A DNA stretch of 18,888 nucleotides, from the NCBI GenBank assembly GCA_964406575.1, contig CAYOSH010000054.1, forward strand, positions 1-18,888. The letters are read 5' to 3'. This document shows positions 1-6,615 of the stretch, one piece after another. The DNA is from WTAW01 sp964406575 (GTDB lineage: Bacteria > Acidobacteriota > Aminicenantia > Aminicenantales > Aminicenantaceae). Made by a program: the position numbers and the translations under genes. The notes below the pieces were generated by a model, which had not been told where the DNA came from, made no database searches, and worked only from the letters and a program-made list of their open reading frames with translations. How positions within the stretch are numbered: position 1 is the first letter of the stretch; every line of letters starts with the position of its first letter.

Positions 1-51
1 TTATATGTCGCTCGGGGAGCTTTTCCAAATCCGTGATGAAAGAAATACGAG

Positions 52-76
52 TGTCCCAATTGGTGGTTGCGAAAAC
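52..76 (+). repeat. Left arm of a 25-bp inverted repeat flanking the histidine kinase
   Basis: This stretch starts TGTCCCAATTGGT and ends TTGCGAAAAC. It recurs in reverse complement at 2978-3002 with 23 of 25 bases matching (GG here, CA there). Weaker similarity extends a few bases on both sides. The arm lies just downstream of the kinase stop codon. It contains the self-complementary octamer CCAATTGG, but the flanking bases fix the orientation. No transposase or recombinase is visible between the arms, so whether this is an element end, an inversion site or a protein-binding site is unknown. Confidence 0.75.
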
Positions 77-85
77 GAACAGATC

Positions 86-2740
86 CTAGCTTTTCCCTTT
101 GGTCCACTCCAGAATTTTTGCTTTTAGTTTTTCAGGCTCAACGGGACGAGCAAGAAAATCATTCATCCCGGCCTCAAGGCAGTCTTCCCGCCCTTCCTTA
201 AAGGCCACAGCTGTGAGAGCGATGATCGGGAGTTTTGTGTTTCCCATCTTCCGGATGGTCTTTGTAGCCTCGATCCCGCCCATAACAGGCATTTGGATAT
301 CCATCAGGCACAGATCATAGTCCTCTGTTGTGGCTTTCTCGACAGCGAGCTTTCCGTTTGGAACGATGTCTTCCTCACATCCCAGTTTCTGCAGCAAGAT
401 CCGGATGAGCTTTTGGTTGACCTTATTGTCCTCTGCAACGAGGACTCGGATTTTTTTGGCAGAAAGCTCCTCAGCCAAGTGGGTGGTGACGATCTGTCCC
501 TCTTTGCGGGAATCTCCCAACACGGTTTTGAGTACGTTGATGAACGCTCTCTCCCGGGCGGGTTTTGTCATGAATGCGTCAAAGCCGGACTCCTTGGCTA
601 TTCTTGCTGACCCAGGCCTGGCATCTGATGAGACCGCCACGAGTTTGATCCCCTCAAACTTCGACTGGCTTTTGATTTTTGTCGCAAATTGATAGCCATC
701 CATCTTTGGCATCATGATGTCGGAGACGATGATCTGGGGAAGGTCTTTCTCTTTCTCGAGACTTTCCCAGGCGTCCGCTGCCAGAGTAAAAACCGCACGG
801 ATCTTCAATCCCGCATTCTGACAGTAGGAACTCAGGAGGCGGCGGGCATTGTCGTTGTCGTCCACGATAAATACTTCTTTCCCTTTGAGGGCTTCTGTTT
901 CCAGTGGGGTGATTTCTGCACGGTCGCGCAGGTCTGATTTCCTGAGCCTGAGCAAAATAAAGAATTCACTGCCTTTTCCCTTTTCGGATTCCACCCGGAT
1001 CTGTCCGCCCATTTTTCCAACCAGTGCGTTGGTGATGGCCAACCCCAACCCTGTGCCTCCATACTCTCTGGTTATGGAAGAATCTGCTTGGGTGAATGTG
1101 TCGAAGATGATCTTTTGTTTATCCTTCGGAATGCCTACTCCTGTGTCTTTCACAGAGATCTGGATGGGGTAGACGCTCTCTTCAGCCCTCGACTCTATAG
1201 GCTCGTTTGGCGCTTGCCTGACACGAACGCCGATTTCACCCTGCTCGGTGAATTTAATGGCATTGTTCAGGAGATTTAAAAGGATCTGCCTGATTCGCGT
1301 TGGGTCTCCCATGAAATTTTCCGGCATCCCCTCGTCAAAATGATGATAGAGCTCGATCTGTGCGTGTGAGACTTTAGGCCTGGCAATCTTGAGGATATCC
1401 TCCACCAAGTTCTTCAGATTGAAATCGATATCTTCCAGTTCGATCTGTCTGGCTTCGATTTTGGAGAAGTCCAGAATATCATTGATGAGGGCTAGCAACA
1501 GCTTCCCGCTTTCGCGGATCGTGTCCACATAGTCCACCTGGACTTCATTCAATGATGTGTCCGACAAAATGTCAGAAAAGCCTATCACAGCATTGAGCGG
1601 TGTTCGTATTTCATGAGACATGTTGGCCAGGAACTCGCTCTTAGCCTGATTGGCACGTTCAGCAGCTTCTTTGGCCTGTTTGAGTTCCTCCTCCGCTTTT
1701 TTGCGCTCTGTGATATCCGTAGCCGCATAGACGATTCCAGCGGGAGTGCCATCCTTGTCTGTGATCGCAGAGGCGGAGACACTCATCTCGACCACTGGGC
1801 CATCCTTTTTTTGCCATACCATCTCCCGGCCGTGAAGCACCCAGTCCTTGTTCAACTTGCGCGGAAAAACATCGTCTGAGATTTTGAAAATCAAGGAAAC
1901 TTTTTTGTCTTTCATTTCCTTTTCTTTGTATCCGAGCAGTTCGCAGAGCGAGCGGTTGACCACACAGATACTGCCTTCTAGGTCGACGGCAACGATCGGC
2001 CCCTCCGTTGTTTCGAGAATGTGCTTGGCCGCAAAGGAAGGGGTCAGGTCGATCAATCGGAAGCGCAGGATCGTCTGGCCCAGGATCAATGCGCAGATGA
2101 ATATGGGGATGTATCCAAGAGGGTAGATGGGAACTCCTAAAGTCGGAGCAAAATCGAGAGCTCCGAACAGGCCGATGGCGACGCCGATAAAGATGCCCTT
2201 GAGCCGACTCCTTTCCCTGTCGGATGTGCTTCCGAGGAAATCCGTCCATAGAAGGGCCAGGCTAATCATCATAAAGATGCCTACATAGACAATAAGGGTA
2301 AATCCCAAGGGGCCGTACCGGGCAAAATAGCCCCAGCGATAGAGGGACACCCCCTCGATCAAATAGGGGCTGAACACAAAACCGACACAGAATAAGCCCG
2401 ACAATCCGAGTGTGGCCCAGGCAAAGTGTTTATATTGTCTGTAACGCCGGATGATGTCCAGGGTGAAGATAAAGAAGAAACTCGGAATGAAGGCCACTCC
2501 GAAATGCTCGACCGTTGCCCAGAAAAGCGCGTCCTGTTCACTGGGGGCAGAGTACAGCCAGGCCAGAGATCCCAGCCAGACGAGAATACTCACGGTGACC
2601 ATAAAAAAGGAAACGCTGACTTTGGAGGCCTTGTCTTTGATCATCGTGAGAAGCCCCAGAACGAACATCACGATGCCGACAACAAGTGGGGGCACAGTGA
2701 AGATATTCAGCTTAAAGATCAATGAATCTAGAGTTTGCAT
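86..2740 (-). CDS. Membrane-bound PAS hybrid sensor histidine kinase with two receiver domains
   Basis: An 884-residue hybrid kinase for phosphorelay signalling at the inner membrane. Residues 1-225 hold about seven hydrophobic segments, like the 7TM N-terminal region of some histidine kinases. A PAS domain follows (about 235-345), with the TDITERKKAEEE exit helix. HisKA carries H376 in SHEIRTPLN. The ATPase domain shows an N box (LLNNAIKF, near 493), G1 DTGVGIP (532-538) and G2 GGTGLGL (561-567). Receiver 1 has D674 as phosphoacceptor and K726. Receiver 2 has D814, but the usual KP lysine is Arg (R865 in ARPVEPE), confirmed from the CGT codon. No Hpt domain or DNA-binding output is present, so the phosphorelay partner lies elsewhere. 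The gene stands alone and is divergent from the 3115 operon. The start is preceded only by a weak GTGAGA-like site. The signal sensed is unknown. Confidence 0.95.
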   Translation of the reverse strand: MQTLDSLIFKLNIFTVPPLVVGIVMFVLGLLTMIKDKASKVSVSFFMVTVSILVWLGSLAWLYSAPSEQDALFWATVEHFGVAFIPSFFFIFTLDIIRRYRQYKHFAWATLGLSGLFCVGFVFSPYLIEGVSLYRWGYFARYGPLGFTLIVYVGIFMMISLALLWTDFLGSTSDRERSRLKGIFIGVAIGLFGALDFAPTLGVPIYPLGYIPIFICALILGQTILRFRLIDLTPSFAAKHILETTEGPIVAVDLEGSICVVNRSLCELLGYKEKEMKDKKVSLIFKISDDVFPRKLNKDWVLHGREMVWQKKDGPVVEMSVSASAITDKDGTPAGIVYAATDITERKKAEEELKQAKEAAERANQAKSEFLANMSHEIRTPLNAVIGFSDILSDTSLNEVQVDYVDTIRESGKLLLALINDILDFSKIEARQIELEDIDFNLKNLVEDILKIARPKVSHAQIELYHHFDEGMPENFMGDPTRIRQILLNLLNNAIKFTEQGEIGVRVRQAPNEPIESRAEESVYPIQISVKDTGVGIPKDKQKIIFDTFTQADSSITREYGGTGLGLAITNALVGKMGGQIRVESEKGKGSEFFILLRLRKSDLRDRAEITPLETEALKGKEVFIVDDNDNARRLLSSYCQNAGLKIRAVFTLAADAWESLEKEKDLPQIIVSDIMMPKMDGYQFATKIKSQSKFEGIKLVAVSSDARPGSARIAKESGFDAFMTKPARERAFINVLKTVLGDSRKEGQIVTTHLAEELSAKKIRVLVAEDNKVNQKLIRILLQKLGCEEDIVPNGKLAVEKATTEDYDLCLMDIQMPVMGGIEATKTIRKMGNTKLPIIALTAVAFKEGREDCLEAGMNDFLARPVEPEKLKAKILEWTKGKS

Positions 2741-2862
2741 AATGATCTCACGTCTTTGAATCCAGTCACAATTTCATATGGGGGATTTGAGAGAGTCTTT
2801 CCGCACGTCAGGAGCGTCGTGAAAAACCTGTAAACTCTCATTCAGCCATTAAATTAAAGTTA

Positions 2863-2890
2863 TGTTTACAGTTTATGGATTTTTTGTCAA
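2863..2890 (-). promoter_or_regulatory. Possible kinase promoter overlapped by a dyad
   Basis: Read on the minus strand there is a perfect TTGACA (2890-2885), then 16 bp, then TAAACA (2868-2863) as a poor -10. The -10 overlaps the distal half of the CTGTAAAC/GTTTACAG dyad, so a repressor could act here. The match rests mainly on the -35 and is tentative. Confidence 0.3.
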
Positions 2891-2977
2891 TATTTAACAG
2901 TAAAAATAAGCCTCTCCAAGCCTTTGAGGACATGATAATTAAAGCATCCCTTTAGGCCCACCGCATTCCTGTTGTGT

Positions 2978-3002
2978 GTTTTCGCAATGACCAATTGGGA
3001 CA
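2978..3002 (-). repeat. Right arm of the 25-bp inverted repeat flanking the histidine kinase
   Basis: This is the reverse complement of 52-76 with two mismatches. Together the arms enclose about 2.9 kb holding only the kinase gene and its upstream region. The arm lies about 75 bp upstream of the -10 of the plus-strand operon, so inversion of the enclosed segment would leave that promoter intact. Confidence 0.75.
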
Positions 3003-3054
3003 ATCAAACGTCACTCCTCACGGAATTAGAGATGTTCACAATGAATATTTTCAC

Positions 3055-3084
3055 TTCGTTTTTCCATAATCGCTTTGATATAAT
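3055..3084 (+). promoter_or_regulatory. Promoter for the DUF3311-symporter operon
   Basis: A perfect TATAAT (3079-3084) follows a weak TTCGTT (3055-3060) at 18 bp. Short arms CGCTT (3071-3075) and AAGCG (3085-3089) flank the -10 and could form an operator. The start codon is 30 bp further on. The -10 is convincing and the -35 is poor. Confidence 0.5.
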
Positions 3085-3114
3085 AAGCGAAATTCTTGTC
3101 TGCTTGGAGCTTTG

Positions 3115-3339
3115 ATGAAAAAAAAGGGAACGAAACTGGCACTGATTTTTGGGGCGATCCCCTTTCTCACCATGGTGTTAGCCCTGCCGTTGGTCAACCG
3201 GATCGAACCCGTGATCTTAGGAATGCCTTTCCTCCTTTTCTGGATCCTAATCTGGGTTGTATTGACCCCTCCTATCCTGTTTGCGGCCTATCTCTGCGAG
3301 AAAAAATTTAACAGACCCGAAGAGGGGGGGGACGAGTGA
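3115..3339 (+). CDS. Small DUF3311-like membrane protein, symporter partner
   Basis: A 74-residue protein with two hydrophobic segments (about residues 8-27 and 34-58) joined by a short NRIEPVILG loop, and a charged C-terminus. Length, topology and position directly before a sodium:solute symporter match the DUF3311 family, whose members commonly precede such transporters and are thought to assist them. The function is not established. ATG at 3115 is chosen because GGAG (3106-3109) sits 5 nt upstream; the in-frame TTG at 3112 is too close. The stop overlaps the symporter GTG start by 4 bp, so the two are translationally coupled. A G8 run near the 3' end is a possible slippage site. Confidence 0.8.
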   Translation: MKKKGTKLALIFGAIPFLTMVLALPLVNRIEPVILGMPFLLFWILIWVVLTPPILFAAYLCEKKFNRPEEGGDE

Positions 3340-4763
3340 ACATTGCTCTGATCATCATTTTTGCCACAATAGCCATTTCCACAATTGTTGGCATATTTGC
3401 GGGAAGACGGGTGAAGATGAACCTCGAGAACTGGACTGTTGCGGGCCGACGGTTCGGAGTCATCATCATCTGGCTGCTCATGGCCGGCGAGATCTACACC
3501 ACGTTCACCTTCCTCGGGGCCAGCGGATGGGCCTACTCCAAGGGGGCTCCGGCCTTCTATATCCTGATCTACGGGACCTTGGCTTACACGCTGTCCTTCT
3601 TCATCCTGCCCGCTCTGTGGCGGGTGGGCAAGCGTTACGGCCTTCACACCCAGCCGGATTACTTTATCAAGCGCTATGACAGCCGCTCCCTCGGTGTTTT
3701 TGTGGCTCTGATCGGCGTCTTTTCCATCATTCCCTACCTTCAGCTTCAGCTGGCGGGATTGGGATTCATCGTCGAAGTGGCCAGCAAAGGGGCCATCCCA
3801 TCCAATACAGCCATTTTGATATCTTTTATCTTAACGTGTGCTTTTGTTTACACCAGCGGTCTCCGGGGCGCTGCATGGGTCGCGATCATCAAGGATGTGA
3901 TGATGCTGGCGGCTGTGGGAGTGGTCGGTATAGGAGTACCTATTATTTATTTCGGCAGTCCGGGCAAAATGTTCGAAACTCTGATAGCCAAAATGCCCGA
4001 GCACCTTGTTTTTCCCGGATCAACGCCAAACATGAACGTGGCCTGGGTCATGTCCACAATTTTACTCACAGGACTGGGTTTTTACATGTGGCCTCATGTG
4101 TTCGGTTCTGCGTTTTCCGCCAAAAGCGATAAAGTTATCAAAAGAAACGCAATCATCATGCCCTTTTATCAAATCCCGATTCTTCTCATTTTTCTGGTTG
4201 GTTTTACAGCCTTCCTGGTTATCCCTGAGTTGAAAAATGGCGACCTGGCTTTCCTGGAACTGGTGAACAGGACATATCCACCCTGGTTCATGGGATTTGT
4301 GGGTGCAGCGGGTGCGGTGACTGCCATGGTTCCTTCTGCGATCTTGGTTTTGTTTGCCTCTACGCTGCTGGCAAAAAATGTCTATCAATCGGGCTTTCGG
4401 CCGCGGGCTAAGGAAGAGACAGTGTTGCGGTTGTCCAGGATCATGGTGCTTCTCATCACAGCTTTTGCCCTTGTTTTTGCCATCTATTTCCCCAATGAAT
4501 TGGTGAATCTCTTGATCCTGGGCTATGATGGGGTGTGCCAGTTTTTCCCGGGTGTTGTGCTCGGACTCTTCTGGAAACGCGCGAGCAAAACGGGCGTGTT
4601 CACAGGTCTTGTGATCGGGATCGCTGTGGTGGCCTTTCTCATCCTAACGGGCCGTGATCCGTTCTTGGGGATGAACGCGGGGTTTGTCGGACTAGTTTTA
4701 AACAGCTTCTTCACGATTGTCATTTCCGTCAACACCAAGCCAATACGATTGGATACGATTTAA
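3336..4763 (+). CDS. Sodium:solute symporter (SSS family)
   Basis: A 475-residue polytopic inner-membrane transporter with about 12-13 hydrophobic segments. An early GRRFGVIIIWLLMAGEIYTT region, the LHTQPDYFIKRYDSR loop after the third helix and a TSGLRGAAWVAIIKDVMM segment are typical of the SSS/SLC5 family. They resemble the monocarboxylate and amino-acid permease branch that pairs with DUF3311 proteins. It would couple Na+ entry to solute import. The GTG start is used because it overlaps the preceding stop (GTGA) and follows a G-rich AGAGGGG site. The M20 amidohydrolase begins 68 bp downstream, suggesting that the imported solute is an N-acyl or amide compound. The exact substrate cannot be read from the sequence. 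Confidence 0.9.
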   Translation: MNIALIIIFATIAISTIVGIFAGRRVKMNLENWTVAGRRFGVIIIWLLMAGEIYTTFTFLGASGWAYSKGAPAFYILIYGTLAYTLSFFILPALWRVGKRYGLHTQPDYFIKRYDSRSLGVFVALIGVFSIIPYLQLQLAGLGFIVEVASKGAIPSNTAILISFILTCAFVYTSGLRGAAWVAIIKDVMMLAAVGVVGIGVPIIYFGSPGKMFETLIAKMPEHLVFPGSTPNMNVAWVMSTILLTGLGFYMWPHVFGSAFSAKSDKVIKRNAIIMPFYQIPILLIFLVGFTAFLVIPELKNGDLAFLELVNRTYPPWFMGFVGAAGAVTAMVPSAILVLFASTLLAKNVYQSGFRPRAKEETVLRLSRIMVLLITAFALVFAIYFPNELVNLLILGYDGVCQFFPGVVLGLFWKRASKTGVFTGLVIGIAVVAFLILTGRDPFLGMNAGFVGLVLNSFFTIVISVNTKPIRLDTI

Positions 4764-4831
4764 TTTGACAGTTATGGCTGATTCAGGTTCAGGGTAAAGA
4801 TTTGAAGTTGGAATCGAATAGGGAGGATGAT

Positions 4832-6001
4832 ATGTGCAAAGACCTAAAGGATGCTGTAAAGAAAATAACACCCCAAATCATTGAATGGCGGCGTGACTTC
4901 CATCGGCATCCAGAGGTCGCTTTTCAGGAGAGGAGGACCTCGTCGGTGATCCGTACGTATCTGGAGAGTCTTGATATTCCTGTCACTCAGTGTGCGGATA
5001 CAGGATTGAAGGCAGTGCTCACAGGGAAATCAAGCGGTAAGACCGTCGCTTTGAGGACGGATATAGATGCCCTTCCTTTGAAGGAAGAGGGAGATAAGGA
5101 ATATATATCCCAGAATGCAGAGGCGGCTCACTGCTGCGGCCATGACGGCCACATGGCCATTCTGATGGGAGCTGTGAAGTGTCTATCAGAAAGGAAGAGT
5201 GAGCTCGAGGGGACTGTGGTCTTCCTTTTCCAGCCATCGGAAGAGCGAATCCCCGGTGGGGCCAAACGAATGATCGAAGAGGGTGCGCTCGATGGGGTGG
5301 ATGCGATTTTCGGACTTCACCTTTGGGTTCCGCTCCCGACCGGCGCAGTGGGCGTTGTCAAAGGGCCGATGATGGCCCAACCGGATGCGTTCACCATTGT
5401 TGTGAAAGGAAGAGGAGGGCATGGGTCTATGCCTCATCAGACAGTGGACCCGATCCTTGTGGCCTCGCAGATCGTGCTGAATGTGCAGAGCATTGTCAGC
5501 CGGAACATCGACCCTATTAAGCCTGCCGTGGTGTCCTTCGGGACAGTGAAAGGCGGAACGATCTACAACATTATTCCCAGCGAAGTGATATTGACCGGTA
5601 CAGTGCGGAGTTTTAAGTCTGAGATCAAGGATGTGGCCAAGCAGCGCCTTAAAGAGATTGCCGAAGGAACAGCGAAAGCCATGGGGGGATCGATCGAATT
5701 TTCTTACCAGGAAGGCTTCCCTCCTGTTATCAATGATGAAGCCATGGCCGGCTTTACTCTTGAGGTCGCCAGGAGAACACTCGGAGAAGCGAGCGTTGTC
5801 CACATCGATCCGGTGATGGGGGGAGAAGATTTTGCCTATTATCTGCAAAAGGTTAATGGGGCATTTCTCTTTCTCGGCGCTGGGAATGGAATGGAGTTCC
5901 CGCATCACCACCCTGCCTTCGATATCGACGAAAAGGCTTTGCCTTTAGGCACGCTCCTTATGAGCAGCCTCGCTCTGAAATACTTGAGTCAAACCGAGTA
6001 A
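4832..6001 (+). CDS. M20D-family metal-dependent amidohydrolase
   Basis: A 389-residue enzyme of the M20 peptidase/aminoacylase family (hippurate hydrolase, IAA-amino-acid hydrolase and N-acetyl-diaminopimelate deacetylase relatives). It hydrolyses amide bonds of N-acyl amino acids with a di-metal centre. Motifs in order: WRRDFHRHPE (19-28), LRTDIDALPLKEE (74-86), CCGHDGH (101-107, C102 and H104 as likely ligands), QPSEE (134-138), GLHLW with H163, lid/dimerisation domain about 177-290, MGGEDFAYY (329-337) and HHHPAFDID (358-366). No signal peptide, so cytoplasmic. ATG 4832 is preferred over the in-frame TTG at 4802 because GGGAGG (4821-4826) lies 5 nt before it. Its position behind the symporter suggests that it processes the imported substrate. 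Confidence 0.93.
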   Translation: MCKDLKDAVKKITPQIIEWRRDFHRHPEVAFQERRTSSVIRTYLESLDIPVTQCADTGLKAVLTGKSSGKTVALRTDIDALPLKEEGDKEYISQNAEAAHCCGHDGHMAILMGAVKCLSERKSELEGTVVFLFQPSEERIPGGAKRMIEEGALDGVDAIFGLHLWVPLPTGAVGVVKGPMMAQPDAFTIVVKGRGGHGSMPHQTVDPILVASQIVLNVQSIVSRNIDPIKPAVVSFGTVKGGTIYNIIPSEVILTGTVRSFKSEIKDVAKQRLKEIAEGTAKAMGGSIEFSYQEGFPPVINDEAMAGFTLEVARRTLGEASVVHIDPVMGGEDFAYYLQKVNGAFLFLGAGNGMEFPHHHPAFDIDEKALPLGTLLMSSLALKYLSQTE

Positions 6002-6053
6002 GGGCTCGGAGATGGCTATTGCGTAGGGATCAAATGACTCTGGACCTTAAAGC

Positions 6054-6614
6054 ATGAATGTCCTCGTCGTTTTACCTGTTGCCCTCGCCCTCGCAATGGA
6101 CGCTTTTGCTGTATCGGTGGGAATCAGTCTCGGCCCTGAGAAGGTACGCACGAGCCAGGCGATGAGGCTTTCGGTCTCCTTCGGGTTCTTTCAGTTTATA
6201 ATGCCGATTCTTGGGTGGCTGGCAGGAACTAAAATCCTATCTCTCATCCAGTCCTTCGATCACTGGGTGGCCTTTGGCCTGCTTTTTTTGATTGGATGCC
6301 GTATGGTTTATGCGTCTTTGCGAGTACAGAGCGCGCCTCATACCAGATCACATGATCCCACAAGAGGTTGGTCCCTCCTTATACTGTCAGTTGCCACAAG
6401 CGTCGATGCTCTTGCCGTGGGGCTTAGCTTTGCAGCTTTAGGTGTGGCGATTCGGTATCCTTCTTTGATTATCGGAGTTGTTGCCTTTCTCCTGACTCTT
6501 CTGGGGACGAAATTAGGGCCGATCCTCGGTCAAATTATCGGTCGGAGAGCAGAATTTCTCGGAGGATTAGTGCTTGTCCTCATCGGGATAAAAATCCTAA
6601 TCGATCACCTATAA
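6054..6614 (+). CDS. mntP: MntP-like manganese efflux pump
   Basis: A 186-residue inner-membrane protein with six hydrophobic segments, the usual MntP length. It shows the family's internal duplication: an N-terminal MDAFAVSVGISLG motif (D16) and a second SVATSVDALAVGLSFA motif (D118), with conserved Asp residues in the membrane. MntP exports Mn2+. It starts 52 bp after the amidohydrolase, probably on the same transcript, though its Shine-Dalgarno is weak. No yybP-ykoY manganese riboswitch is visible upstream. Its stop codon is separated by a single base from the stop of the convergent RND gene. Confidence 0.9.
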   Translation: MNVLVVLPVALALAMDAFAVSVGISLGPEKVRTSQAMRLSVSFGFFQFIMPILGWLAGTKILSLIQSFDHWVAFGLLFLIGCRMVYASLRVQSAPHTRSHDPTRGWSLLILSVATSVDALAVGLSFAALGVAIRYPSLIIGVVAFLLTLLGTKLGPILGQIIGRRAEFLGGLVLVLIGIKILIDHL

Positions 6615-6615
6615 C

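Larger units (their letters stand above)
2741..3114. other. Divergent intergenic region between the kinase and the symporter operon
   Basis: A 374-bp AT-rich spacer with no credible gene. It contains the right arm of the flanking inverted repeat (2978-3002), a perfect 8-bp dyad CTGTAAAC / GTTTACAG (2828-2835 and 2864-2871), a possible minus-strand promoter for the kinase, and a plus-strand promoter with a consensus -10 just before the 3115 gene. I see no RNA gene in it. Confidence 0.7.

Noticed and set aside
52..3002. Composite transposon carrying the kinase
   Set aside because: No transposase, integrase or target-site duplication is visible. The repeats alone do not establish a mobile element.
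4802..4831. TTG start for the amidohydrolase
   Set aside because: No ribosome-binding site precedes it, whereas GGGAGG sits 5 nt before ATG 4832.
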